A stretch of DNA of 64,000 nucleotides from GCA-002727735 sp038134525 (GTDB lineage Bacteria; Bacteroidota; Bacteroidia; Flavobacteriales_D; Parvicellaceae). The notes beneath the pieces were generated by a model that was not told the origin of the DNA, did not search any database, and was given only the letters and a program-made list of their open reading frames with translations. Each line of letters opens with the position of its first letter. Positions within the stretch are counted from its first letter, which is position 1. The stretch lies in assembly GCA_038134525.1 (NCBI GenBank), contig JAYPVI010000011.1:1-64000 (forward strand). The letters are read 5' to 3'. Of the stretch, positions 36,210 through 44,781 are shown piece by piece. The position numbers were made by a program, and so were the translations under genes.

Positions 36210-37892
36210 GTGAATTTTAGATTTATTTTTTCATTATTAATTATTTACTTGGTCTCTACTGATGTATTTTCTCAAATACATCAAACAAATTTTAGGTCTC
36301 CAATTGGTATTCCTATAATACTTTCCGGAAATTTTGGTGAATTAAGAACAAATCATTTTCATACGGGTTTAGATATTAAAACCAATGGCACCATAAATTA
36401 TAGAATTTACGCAATTGAAGATGGTTTTGTTTCTCGGATAAAGATTTCCCACTGGGGATATGGGAAGGCGATCTATGTTGATCATCCAAATGGTTTAACA
36501 AGTGTGTATGCACATCTCGATCACTTCCCCAAAAAAGTAGAACAGTTAATAAGACAAGAACAATATGCAAGAGAGTCTGAAGAAGTGGATTTTACACTTG
36601 AAAAAAACGCACTTTATGTCAAAAAAGGGGAAGTGATAGCCTATTCAGGGAATTCTGGTGGTTCATCGGGACCACATCTTCATTTTGAGGTTAGAGAGAC
36701 ACAAACAGAATTACCAGTGAATCCCCAACTTTATGGAATAGAAGTTAAAGATAATACCCCGCCCATTTTAAGAAACATCAAAGTTTATTCGCTTAGAGAA
36801 GAGGATTTATTAGTGATGAGACAGAAGCAATATTCATTTATGAAGACCAGCCAGTCCTATAAACTAACCACAGATAAACCTATGTTGATCTCAGGTAAAG
36901 TGGGTTTAGGTTTATCCGCAATTGATAGGTATGATTTAGCTCAAAATAGGTGTGGAGTATACAGTATAAAAGTTTGGATTGATGGAAATGTACATTTTGA
37001 GCAAGAAATGAAATCGTTAGATTTTAGTACCAATAAACAAATCAATATACATAAAGATTATTATGCCTATCATGAGCTAAAAGAAAGTATTCACAAGCTT
37101 TACATTCATCCTGAAAACTGTCTTCCAATATATAAAAGGGAATTAGGGAATGGCGTTATTGAATTTGATGATACACTAATCCATGCGATAAAAATTGAAG
37201 CATCTGACGTAAGTGGAAATAAAGCCATTTTAAAATTCAATATGAGGAATTCCTATGAAGCCAATGATGTACAAAGCCAAGCTTTAAAAATGATCTCAAA
37301 AAAGGATAAGATAACTTTAGAAAATACAAATTATACAATCCACATAGATTCAAATACTTTTTATAATGATTACAAAATTGATCATCAATTTGAAAATAAT
37401 AAGTTAAGTATCAAGAGCCATAATTCACCATCAAAGAAGCAATTCGTAATTGCTATGAAATTCAATAAATCCATGTTTGTTGATCCCAATAAGATAATAA
37501 TAGCATACCATTCAAAAAAAGGAGAAGTACTAAACAGAAAAGGAGAAGTATCTGGTGATTGGATTACTACTAATATAAATCATTTTGGAGATTTCACATT
37601 AATGGTAGATTCTGTGCCACCTGTAATAAACCCAAAAAGAGTAAATAAGTCAATGACCATAAATCAATCTTTTCAATTTATAGTTACTGATAATTTAAGT
37701 GGGGTAGAAAAATACAAAGTAAAAATTGATGGAAAGTGGGTTTACAGTTCCTATAACTACAAAAATGCCATATTGACCATTCCTCTTGATCAATATGCTA
37801 ACCTAAAACCTGGAGAAAAAGTGTGTGAAGTAGAAGTGGAAGATGAACGAAAAAACAAACAAAATTTTACTTACAACTTTCTTTATAATTAA
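36210..37892 (+). CDS. M23-family peptidoglycan endopeptidase
   Basis: With a GTG start at 36210 the protein has 560 residues and a proper signal peptide (VNFRFIFSLLIIYLVSTDVF). A TTG at 36150 would add 20 residues before it. The LytM/M23 domain is near the N-terminus: zinc ligands in HFHTGLDIK and in GPHLHFEVRE, with YAHLDHF between. The remainder (about 190-560) is beta-rich and probably positions the enzyme in the envelope. It likely trims peptidoglycan cross-links. Confidence 0.88.
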   Translation: MNFRFIFSLLIIYLVSTDVFSQIHQTNFRSPIGIPIILSGNFGELRTNHFHTGLDIKTNGTINYRIYAIEDGFVSRIKISHWGYGKAIYVDHPNGLTSVYAHLDHFPKKVEQLIRQEQYARESEEVDFTLEKNALYVKKGEVIAYSGNSGGSSGPHLHFEVRETQTELPVNPQLYGIEVKDNTPPILRNIKVYSLREEDLLVMRQKQYSFMKTSQSYKLTTDKPMLISGKVGLGLSAIDRYDLAQNRCGVYSIKVWIDGNVHFEQEMKSLDFSTNKQINIHKDYYAYHELKESIHKLYIHPENCLPIYKRELGNGVIEFDDTLIHAIKIEASDVSGNKAILKFNMRNSYEANDVQSQALKMISKKDKITLENTNYTIHIDSNTFYNDYKIDHQFENNKLSIKSHNSPSKKQFVIAMKFNKSMFVDPNKIIIAYHSKKGEVLNRKGEVSGDWITTNINHFGDFTLMVDSVPPVINPKRVNKSMTINQSFQFIVTDNLSGVEKYKVKIDGKWVYSSYNYKNAILTIPLDQYANLKPGEKVCEVEVEDERKNKQNFTYNFLYN

Positions 37893-37981
37893 TGTTGATA
37901 AATTCAACTAGAAATAAGTTAATTTTAGATAGGGTATGTGTAATATTTTTCTAATTTTCCAAGCAAATATTTAATTTCATT

Positions 37982-39319
37982 ATGGCTAAAAAATCTAAGA
38001 AATCAAAAAAAATATTTGTACTAGACACTTCTGTTATTTTACATGATCATAATGTTCTAGACTGTTTTGAAGAAAATGACATTGCCATCCCCATCACCGT
38101 ATTGGAAGAGTTAGACAACTTTAAGAGAGGTAATGATACCAAAAATTATGAAGCCAGAGAATTTATTCGAATTCTAGATAGATTAAGCAATGCCTATACC
38201 TTACAAGATTGGATTCCTATAAATGGAGAAGAAAAAGGAAAATTTAAAATAATCTTAGAAAATGACACTAATGAGGCTGATGCTGTTAAAATTTTTGGGA
38301 ATAAAAATGATCACCACATACTAAATGCAGCTCTTTCCTTGAAAAATACGGCTAAAGATTCTAAGGTCATATTGGTTTCTAAGGATATCAATCTCAGGCT
38401 TAAAGCCAAGGCATTAAATATTACGGCAGAAGATTTTGAAACCGGTAAAATTGACCGTGATAGTACATTATATTCTGGAAAGCAATTGGTTGAAAATGTA
38501 GAATCGGAATACATCAATAAACTGTATAAACAAGGAAACATTTCGGATACTAATGTAATTAAGGATAAGTTGATAGCTAATGGCTTTTACATTATGAAAA
38601 ACGGAAAAAGTTCTGTGCTTAGCTATTATAATCCACTTGATGATTGCTTAGAAAGAGTTGAGAAGCAGTATGTGTACGGAATAAAACCCAGAAATGCTGA
38701 ACAAACCTTTGCATTACATGCCTTGCTAAATCCGGATATCAAATTGGTCACCCTTCAGGGTGTTGCAGGAACAGGTAAAACACTATTAGCATTAGCCAGT
38801 GCTTTAGAGCAACATAATTTGTATCATCAAATTGTTTTAGCAAGACCTATTGTTCCTTTGAGTAATAAAGATATTGGTTACTTGCCAGGAAATGCAGACG
38901 AAAAAATTAATCCATACATGCAGCCTCTTTTCGATAATCTAAAATTCATTAAAAATCAATTTGGTCAAAATGAAAAAAAATATCGAAAAATAGAGGAAAT
39001 GGAAGATGAAGGAAAGTTGAATATCTCTGCGTTGGCCTTTATAAGAGGTCGAAGTTTATCTAATGTGATTTTTATTGTAGATGAAGCACAAAATTTGACT
39101 CCTCATGAAGTAAAAACAATTATCACCAGAGCAGGGGAGAATACCAAAATCATCTTTACCGGTGATGTGTTTCAAATAGACACTCCTTACTTAGACGAAC
39201 AAAGTAATGGATTATCTTATCTAATTGATCGACTCAAAGGAAATGAGTTATTCGCCCACATTACATTAGAAAAAGGAGAACGATCTGAACTAGCAAACTT
39301 GGCTAACGAACTACTGTAA
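37982..39319 (+). CDS. PIN-PhoH fusion ATPase/ribonuclease
   Basis: The 445-residue protein starts with a PIN nuclease domain (FVLDTSVILHD, about 12-22, and later acidic residues ND in ENDTNEADAVKI). A PhoH-type P-loop ATPase follows (GVAGTGKTLLALASA, about 260-274; Walker B FIVDEAQNLTPHE). PhoH2-like proteins are RNA helicase/ribonucleases. The stop is directly followed by the DUF58 gene. Confidence 0.92.
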   Translation: MAKKSKKSKKIFVLDTSVILHDHNVLDCFEENDIAIPITVLEELDNFKRGNDTKNYEAREFIRILDRLSNAYTLQDWIPINGEEKGKFKIILENDTNEADAVKIFGNKNDHHILNAALSLKNTAKDSKVILVSKDINLRLKAKALNITAEDFETGKIDRDSTLYSGKQLVENVESEYINKLYKQGNISDTNVIKDKLIANGFYIMKNGKSSVLSYYNPLDDCLERVEKQYVYGIKPRNAEQTFALHALLNPDIKLVTLQGVAGTGKTLLALASALEQHNLYHQIVLARPIVPLSNKDIGYLPGNADEKINPYMQPLFDNLKFIKNQFGQNEKKYRKIEEMEDEGKLNISALAFIRGRSLSNVIFIVDEAQNLTPHEVKTIITRAGENTKIIFTGDVFQIDTPYLDEQSNGLSYLIDRLKGNELFAHITLEKGERSELANLANELL

Positions 39320-40231
39320 TTGATTGACTACAAAAAAGCGAGAAAATTTGGTTCTCTTGAACTTTTAGCAAAACAAGTTGTAGAAGGATTTATAACGGGT
39401 CTTCACAAAAGCCCTTACCATGGTTTTTCTGTAGAATTTGCCGAACATCGCCTGTATAATAATGGAGAGTCTACAAAGCATATTGATTGGAAACTATATG
39501 CAAAAACAGATAAACTCTTTATTAAAAAATTCGAAGAAGAAACCAATTTAAGATGCCACTTTTTAATTGATGCTTCTTCCTCTATGTTATTTCCTAGTAA
39601 TGAGCCGTATAATAAATTAAGCTTTTCTATAGATGCTACGGCAGCACTTATTTATTTAATGAGAGGTCAGCGAGATGCTTTTGGTGTATCCTTATTTAGT
39701 GATAAAATGGATTTTTATGCCCCTGCAAAATCTTCATTGCCTCACCAGAGGTATATTTTTAGTCTTCTTGAAAAATCATTACAAGAAAAATACACATTAG
39801 ATCAAAAAAAAGGTAGTGCCATTTCAAAAATGTTAGATCAATCAGCCCTGCTTTTGAAAAAAAGATCTTTAATTATTTTATTTACCGATTTTATGGGGTT
39901 AGAGAATTTGGAAGAACTAAATAATTCCATCAGACACCTAAAATTTAACCAGCATGAAGTTGTTGTTTTTCATGTTCAACATGATTCATTTGAAAATCAA
40001 TTTGACCTAAAGAACAGGTATTATCATGTTGTAGACATGGAAACAGGAGAGAAACTAAAGTTGCACCCAAGAGAGATTAAAGAAGTTTATCAATCAAAAA
40101 GAGAAAAACATATAAAGCAGCTAAATGATTTGTTGATACAACGCCAAGTTGATGTTGTAAATGTGAATATTGAAGATGGATTTGAAGATGTTTTACTTCA
40201 ATATCTAGTAAAAAGAAAAAAAATAAATTAA
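39320..40231 (+). CDS. DUF58-domain (vWA-like) protein
   Basis: The 303-residue protein has the diagnostic DUF58 motif ESTKHIDWKLYAKTDKLFIK (about 50-69) followed by a von Willebrand A-like fold with LIDASSSM (MIDAS-like D-x-S-x-S) and a second strand IILFTDFM. DUF58 proteins usually work with MoxR ATPases, which are not seen here. The start is TTG at 39320, zero nt after the PhoH stop. Confidence 0.87.
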   Translation: MIDYKKARKFGSLELLAKQVVEGFITGLHKSPYHGFSVEFAEHRLYNNGESTKHIDWKLYAKTDKLFIKKFEEETNLRCHFLIDASSSMLFPSNEPYNKLSFSIDATAALIYLMRGQRDAFGVSLFSDKMDFYAPAKSSLPHQRYIFSLLEKSLQEKYTLDQKKGSAISKMLDQSALLLKKRSLIILFTDFMGLENLEELNNSIRHLKFNQHEVVVFHVQHDSFENQFDLKNRYYHVVDMETGEKLKLHPREIKEVYQSKREKHIKQLNDLLIQRQVDVVNVNIEDGFEDVLLQYLVKRKKIN

Positions 40232-40248
40232 ATTTCTTAGTGAATTGC

Positions 40249-40277
40249 TTGTATTACTTTAAAAAAAATTAAATTTG
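40249..40277 (+). promoter_or_regulatory. Promoter of tRNA-Asp
   Basis: TTG (40249-40251) and TAAATTTG (40270-40277) are separated by 18 nt, a near-perfect Bacteroidota promoter. The mature tRNA begins 12 nt downstream. Confidence 0.75.
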
Positions 40278-40288
40278 TCCCTCTTTTA

Positions 40289-40362
40289 GGACCGGTAGTT
40301 CAGTTGGTTAGAATACCTGCCTGTCACGCAGGGGGTCGCGGGTTCGAGTCCCGTCCGGTCCG
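40289..40362 (+). tRNA. tRNA-Asp (anticodon GTC)
   Basis: A 74-nt cloverleaf folds cleanly: acceptor GGACCGG pairs with CCGGTCC, the anticodon stem CCTGC/GCAGG carries loop CTGTCAC with anticodon GTC, and the T arm is CGGGTTCGAGTCCCG. The discriminator is G and CCA is not encoded. Its last 22 bases are part of the 25-bp direct repeat that bounds the integrated element. Confidence 0.97.
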
Positions 40363-40365
40363 CTT
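40341..40365. other. Left attachment site (within tRNA-Asp 3' end)
   Basis: The 25 bases starting GGTTCGAGTCCCG and ending CCGCTT are identical to 49451-49475. They cover the T arm and acceptor 3' strand of tRNA-Asp plus 3 bases, so insertion leaves the tRNA intact. Confidence 0.9.
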
Positions 40366-40372
40366 TAAAATT

Positions 40373-40409
40373 CCGTAATCATTTGTTATTCAAAAGGTTA
40401 CGGTTTTTT
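40373..40409 (+). terminator. Element-borne terminator after tRNA-Asp
   Basis: CCGTAA (40373-40378) and TTACGG (40398-40403) form a stem with a long loop, followed by six T residues. It lies inside the element and would replace the displaced original terminator. Confidence 0.5.
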
Positions 40410-40419
40410 ATTTTCTTAT

Positions 40420-40438
40420 TTGCCATAAACTTGCCATA
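40420..40438. repeat. Left pair of TTGCCATA motifs (arm-type sites?)
   Basis: TTGCCATA occurs at 40420-40427 and 40431-40438 with an 11-nt period. The same pair with the same spacing lies at 49325-49343 near the other end. Arm-type sites bound by the N-terminal domain of the integrase are the natural reading. Confidence 0.6.
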
Positions 40439-40520
40439 GAATTACATAAAAAAGCCAAAAAATCCGTCTGAATCCCTACAAAACCAACACCCGCATATTG
40501 ATTTAAATCTGCCTTTCTTT

Positions 40521-40580
40521 TCAGCCCCTACGCTGTGAAATAGTTATGTAATCCAATGGTTTTTTATATTTGGGTATGAG
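40521..40580 (+). repeat. Cargo leader repeat, copy 1
   Basis: The stretch with core GCTGTGAAATAG, ATGTAATCCAATGG and TTTTTTATATTTG is shared with copies at 41915-41972 and 42756-42810. TATATTTG (40565-40572) matches the TAnnTTTG promoter element and lies 3 nt before the ATG at 40576. The transcript could therefore be leaderless; this is inference. Confidence 0.8.
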
Positions 40581-41898
40581 AACGATTTTCATAATCTTAA
40601 TTTTCAGCTTAAAAACTTTATATTCTCAACAGATAGTTGAAAAAGGCGATACTATTGAATTCACAAAAGAAGTTGAAAATGAATATTGGAATAGACAAAT
40701 ATTTGGAAAGAGAAAAACCCTCAAAAATAAAAATTACATAATATTGAAAGGAGTTTCAAAAGAATCCAAATTATTTGAGATGTTAAGCTCATCAGAGGCT
40801 GAAAAGAGGAGGAAAGAAATTGAGGCTGAAAAGAGGAGGAAAGAAATTGAGGCTGAAAAGAGGAAAATAGAAGAAAAACATAGAATAGAAAGGTTTTATG
40901 CCCTTGTTTATGACAAGCTTAACGGAGAATTAGATCAAATTGAAGGAATTTATAAAAGTGTTGATTTAGGTGAAAAATTTGAATATGATTTAGCAATTTT
41001 TAAGTCAAGTGAAAATGATAGGGAATATGTAGGATTTGTATTAGAAACTACAGATGCTAGCTTATTTATAGGTTCACCGCTTTTTAAGTTTGAAAAAACA
41101 GCACAAAGCAATCTTTTTTTTGGAAAATATATATCAGAGGATGGAATTTCATATGAAAATAAAACAGCGACTCTAGAGGGAGCTATTTTAAAAATGGGAA
41201 TCAAATCTTTTATAAAGATGTACCCAGCTGATGGAGAAAAAAGAAGATACATTGAAATTAATCCAATGGTCGACTGGCAAACCTCTGGCAGTGGAGTTCT
41301 CATAAATAATAAAGGATATATAGCCACAAATAATCACGTTATAAATGGAGCAAAAAAAATAAGAATTTCATTTCAAAATGACACTTTAGATTACGAAGCA
41401 AAAATTATTTCTCAAAATGAAGAAAATGATGTGGCTATAGTTAAAATAATAGACACTAGATTTAAATCAACTGTTAAACCAATTAACTGGAATTCTTCAA
41501 TTTCGCTTGGAGAAAAAGTGTTTACACTAGGGTATCCAATCAGTAAAAAAATGAGTGATAATGTTAAAGTTGTGGATGGTATTGTTAGTGGTCTTAATGG
41601 CATAGAGGGAGACAAAGCATTTTTTCAAACTACTCTTCCTGTATGGTTTGGAAATTCTGGAGGTCCTTGTTTTAATTCTAAAGGTGAAATTCTTGGCTTA
41701 GCTACTCAAATTTTATGGGATAAAGGAGAAAAAATGGATAATGTTGCTTACATAACCAAGACTTCAAATGTTATTAGCTTAGCTGGTAGTTTTATTTCTA
41801 AAGATAATATATCTAAAACTGGGCTTAATGAAATACCTTTTGAAGACCTAATTAAAGAGCTAATTCCTTATTCAACATTTATAAAAGTTAATTATTAA
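40576..41898 (+). CDS. Secreted trypsin-like serine protease (element cargo)
   Basis: The 440-residue protein has a signal peptide (1-18, ending YSQ) and a highly charged helical repeat (about 74-106, units EAEKRRKEI). A domain of unknown type follows (about 107-225), then a trypsin-fold protease (about 235-425). The triad is complete: H254 in TNNHVING, D285 in NDVAIVKI and S361 in WFGNSGGPC. No PDZ domain is present, unlike HtrA. ATG 40576 directly follows the leader repeat. First of three exported cargo genes, it probably acts in the envelope or outside the cell; the substrate is unknown. Confidence 0.85.
   Translation: MRTIFIILIFSLKTLYSQQIVEKGDTIEFTKEVENEYWNRQIFGKRKTLKNKNYIILKGVSKESKLFEMLSSSEAEKRRKEIEAEKRRKEIEAEKRKIEEKHRIERFYALVYDKLNGELDQIEGIYKSVDLGEKFEYDLAIFKSSENDREYVGFVLETTDASLFIGSPLFKFEKTAQSNLFFGKYISEDGISYENKTATLEGAILKMGIKSFIKMYPADGEKRRYIEINPMVDWQTSGSGVLINNKGYIATNNHVINGAKKIRISFQNDTLDYEAKIISQNEENDVAIVKIIDTRFKSTVKPINWNSSISLGEKVFTLGYPISKKMSDNVKVVDGIVSGLNGIEGDKAFFQTTLPVWFGNSGGPCFNSKGEILGLATQILWDKGEKMDNVAYITKTSNVISLAGSFISKDNISKTGLNEIPFEDLIKELIPYSTFIKVNY
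40796..40864. repeat. 27-nt tandem repeat coding a charged helix
   Basis: The unit GAGGCTGAAAAGAGGAGGAA plus AGAAATT occurs about two and a half times without change. It encodes EAEKRRKEI repeats, a charged single helix or coiled coil between signal peptide and protease. Confidence 0.8.
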
Positions 41899-41914
41899 TT
41901 AACTAATCTAAAAT

Positions 41915-41972
41915 AGCCCATTCGCTGTGAAATAGGGATGTAACCCAATGGTTTTTTATATTTGGGTATGAG
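41915..41972 (+). repeat. Cargo leader repeat, copy 2
   Basis: This copy matches copy 1 over about 55 nt with a handful of differences (for example AGGGATG for AGTTATG). TATATTTG lies at 41957-41964, again 3 nt before the ATG (41968). Confidence 0.8.
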
Positions 41973-42741
41973 AGTATTTCTAAGTGTGTTAATAATTCTA
42001 GCTTTAGTAGGGTGCAATTCTAATTCTGGTGAAGTCCCTGTTGAAGAAAATACAGTTGAGGTTATAGTTGACTCGGTTCCATTAGTTGTTGAAGAAACTA
42101 CAGTTGAGGTTATAGCTGATTCGGTTCCATTAGTAGTGGAAGTTGATACAGTAGAAACTAAAGTGGAGGAGGTATTGAATGATTCAGCGATAATTGTAAA
42201 AGAAGATGTTATAAGGATTCGTAGCGATAGTACCAAGTACTATGTTTTTTCAAGGGAAAACGATACGTTGTTTCTAAATCAAGCACCATTCAATGGAATA
42301 ATTTACAGTTTAAACGATGATGGGATCTTAGAGAATGAGGAGGAATACGTTGATGGATTTGATAAATTATACCGTGAATATTATGAAAATGGTCAATTAT
42401 CTTTTTCTTATCAGTGCATAAGTTATAGTTCAAATGAAAATGAAGCCAATAGTTATGAGGAATTTTTTTTGTATGCAAAATATCAGTTAATGTTTTATTA
42501 TGAGACTGGTGAGAAAAAAGCTGAATATTATCGGGTAGTAAACAAAAGAGGGTATTCTTGTAAAGGAAAAATTTGGTATAAAAACGGTAAGTTGGCTCAC
42601 GAAACAGTTCAATCTGAAGATGATTATTATGCAACTAAAGAGATTTGCTGGGACAAAGAGGGAAACAAGATAGAAGATTGTGAAAATTTCAATGATAATG
42701 ATGAGTTTTATAATATTAGGGATAGATGTGACACGATGTGA
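41968..42741 (+). CDS. Lipoprotein with acidic repeats and YwqK-like repeats (element cargo)
   Basis: The 257-residue protein has a clear lipobox (VLIILALVGCNSN; Cys at 16). A short tandem repeat follows (VEVIVDSVPLVVEE and VEVIADSVPLVVE, about 28-55), then YwqK/MORN-like hairpins such as LYREYYENGQLSFSY and IWYKNGKLAHETV in the second half. No enzyme motif is visible. It would be anchored in the inner or outer membrane facing the periplasm or surface. It shares repeat type with the third cargo gene and with the chromosomal gene at 18210. Confidence 0.78.
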   Translation: MRVFLSVLIILALVGCNSNSGEVPVEENTVEVIVDSVPLVVEETTVEVIADSVPLVVEVDTVETKVEEVLNDSAIIVKEDVIRIRSDSTKYYVFSRENDTLFLNQAPFNGIIYSLNDDGILENEEEYVDGFDKLYREYYENGQLSFSYQCISYSSNENEANSYEEFFLYAKYQLMFYYETGEKKAEYYRVVNKRGYSCKGKIWYKNGKLAHETVQSEDDYYATKEICWDKEGNKIEDCENFNDNDEFYNIRDRCDTM

Positions 42742-42755
42742 CAATAGGATTTCTT

Positions 42756-42810
42756 TCAGCCCTCTCGCTGTGAAATAGGGATGTAATCCAATGGTTTTTT
42801 ATATTTAATG
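42756..42810 (+). repeat. Cargo leader repeat, copy 3
   Basis: This copy is nearly identical to copies 1 and 2 up to TTTTTTATATTT, but then reads AATG instead of GGGTATGAG, so the first ATG (42808) directly follows the element. An in-frame ATG at 42823 is the alternative start. Confidence 0.78.
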
Positions 42811-44649
42811 AAAATTGTCTCAATGAGAAGCCACATCAAATTCATATTACCACTCATCATACTGTTATTTACTAGCGATCTAATAGGTCAAACTATTGTG
42901 GAAAATGGATTAATCAGAGTAGAAGGTAATTTAGCGTACTATAAAGGAGAATTATTTAATGGTAAACGAGTAAGTTACTATGCAAATAGACAACTAAAAC
43001 GGGAACAAAATTATAAAAAAGGAAAAAAGGATGGATTAGGGAAAAGGTGGTATGAGAATGGACAACTGAAAGAAGAACTAAATTACAAAGATGGAAAAAT
43101 GGATGGATTAGTGAAAAGGTGGTATGAGAATGGACAATTAAGTTCTGAGTCTAATTGGAAAAAAGGAGAATCGGATGGTTTATCTAAAGGTTGGTATAAA
43201 AATGGACAATTACATTGGGAACAAAATCATAAAAAAGGAAAAAAGGAAGAAAAATATAAAAAGTGGTATGAGAATGGACAATTAGAATATGAAGGAAATT
43301 ATAAAGATGGAAAAGCAGAAGGATTGTTTTTAGCCTGGTATAAGAACGGTCAATTGTGTAATAAAAAAAATTATAAAGACGGGAAAGAAAACGGGCTATT
43401 TAAGGAGTGGTATGAAAATGGCCAATTAAAAGAGGAACGAAATTATAAAGAGGGGATTTATGATGGCGTAAGATGTTTCTATAGCGAAGAAGGAAAACTT
43501 ACTAAGAAAGAAACCTATCAAGAAGGAAAACTCACTAAGAAAGATACGTATAAAGAAGGGGAGTTAATTAATACAGAAACATTCTCTGATTACGTTCCAA
43601 AAAATGGAATTAAAAAAGAGTACTACAAAGGAGGTTATTCTAAAGTTTATTACGAAGATGACATTAAAATCAATGAAACAAAATTCAATAGTTCATTTAA
43701 AGTAATTGGTCGCTTCGAATTTGACAAAAACACAGGGGATACAATAAGAAAACATTATTTTGACAATTATAGTAATCCTACTTATCAGTGGTGGACTAAA
43801 GATAGTATTGAAACAGAAATATTTTATTTTACAAAAGCTAGTACTTATTCAAGTTTTTCTGAAAAATCAAGGTATAGGGTTTTAGGACTTAATAAGACCC
43901 AATATGGTGGTGAATTAATTGTTTGTACTTACCTAAATAGAAAAGATTTTAGATTTTTAATTCAAAAGCGTGATGAAAAAGATAAGTTAGTAATGAGTCA
44001 ATCTGGTTGCAAAACTTCGACTGGCGAGTGGTGTGATTGCCCAAAAGATATTATTGAGGATCCAAACCTAAAAAGATATTTTCCCGATATACCTAAAGTT
44101 GAAATACCAGTTGGTGGAGTTTTTACTGACAATAGAGATGGAAAAGAATACAAAACAGTCAAAATTGGGGAGCAAGTATGGATGGCAGAAAATCTAGCTT
44201 TTAAACCAGAAAGTGGTAATTATTGGGCTTATAACAACGATACTAATAATATTTCAATATATGGCTTTTTATACGATTGGGAAACTGCAAAAGAGGTATG
44301 TCCAGTAGGCTGGCATCTTCCAAGTGATAAAGAATGGTCTGTACTAACAGATTATTTGGGAGGAGTAGAAGTAGCAGGCACTAAAATGAAAAGCTCTTCA
44401 GGTTGGAATGATAATGGCAACGGCACTAATGAGAGCGGTTTTAACGCCTTTCCGGGCGGTTACCAACAGGTACAGGACAGTGAAGATTTCTACAGCGTTG
44501 GTAGACGCGGGTACTGGTGGAGTTCTTCAGAGAGTGGAGATAGAAATAAAAGCATGGCTTGGTTACTTTTATTGCTCAAGAATAATGGCATGTCCAGCTA
44601 CTACTATTATAAGGCCGATGGTTATTCTGTACGCTGCATCAAAGACTAA
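42808..44649 (+). CDS. Secreted YwqK-repeat protein with C-terminal FISUMP domain (element cargo)
   Basis: The 613-residue protein has a signal peptide (about 8-29, MRSHIKFILPLIILLFTSD; ATG 42823 gives a shorter form). A run of about seven YwqK-type repeats of 23 residues follows (about 55-255, pattern W-Y-E-N-G-Q-L). After a spacer of unknown type (about 255-430) comes a Fibrobacter succinogenes major paralogous (FISUMP) domain (about 435-613), with KIGEQVWMAENLAF, CPVGWHLPSDKEW, WWSSSES and YSVRCIKD. FISUMP domains occur in surface proteins of Bacteroidota. No catalytic motif is seen. Confidence 0.85.
   Translation: MKIVSMRSHIKFILPLIILLFTSDLIGQTIVENGLIRVEGNLAYYKGELFNGKRVSYYANRQLKREQNYKKGKKDGLGKRWYENGQLKEELNYKDGKMDGLVKRWYENGQLSSESNWKKGESDGLSKGWYKNGQLHWEQNHKKGKKEEKYKKWYENGQLEYEGNYKDGKAEGLFLAWYKNGQLCNKKNYKDGKENGLFKEWYENGQLKEERNYKEGIYDGVRCFYSEEGKLTKKETYQEGKLTKKDTYKEGELINTETFSDYVPKNGIKKEYYKGGYSKVYYEDDIKINETKFNSSFKVIGRFEFDKNTGDTIRKHYFDNYSNPTYQWWTKDSIETEIFYFTKASTYSSFSEKSRYRVLGLNKTQYGGELIVCTYLNRKDFRFLIQKRDEKDKLVMSQSGCKTSTGEWCDCPKDIIEDPNLKRYFPDIPKVEIPVGGVFTDNRDGKEYKTVKIGEQVWMAENLAFKPESGNYWAYNNDTNNISIYGFLYDWETAKEVCPVGWHLPSDKEWSVLTDYLGGVEVAGTKMKSSSGWNDNGNGTNESGFNAFPGGYQQVQDSEDFYSVGRRGYWWSSSESGDRNKSMAWLLLLLKNNGMSSYYYYKADGYSVRCIKD
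42970..43580. repeat. Array of 69-nt coding repeats (YwqK type)
   Basis: About seven imperfect repeats of 69 nt with the core TGGTATGAGAATGGACAA encode the W-Y-E-N-G-Q-L hairpins of the third cargo protein. Some units are nearly identical at DNA level, so the copy number is likely to vary between strains. Confidence 0.8.
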
Positions 44650-44781
44650 CCACCCTCCCAACACACTCTACTTTCCTACACCCTTAATTATCACCCTTTT
44701 AGCCACTACTAATATGTAGGTTTTGTTTAGGGAGGTTTATGATGGGAGAGGGGGTATCCTTTATCTCTTTGTTTATGAGCT

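Noticed and set aside
42970..43580. CRISPR-like array
   Set aside because: The repeats are contiguous, in frame and encode a W-Y-E-N-G-Q-L protein pattern; there are no unique spacers and no cas genes.
40576..44649. Classical toxin-antitoxin or intracellular defence system in the cargo
   Set aside because: All three products have export signals and none shows a toxin, nuclease or sensor ATPase motif.
44650..44781. Origin or small gene between cargo and replication module
   Set aside because: The stretch is locally C-rich with no clear repeats, hairpin or frame; nothing can be supported.
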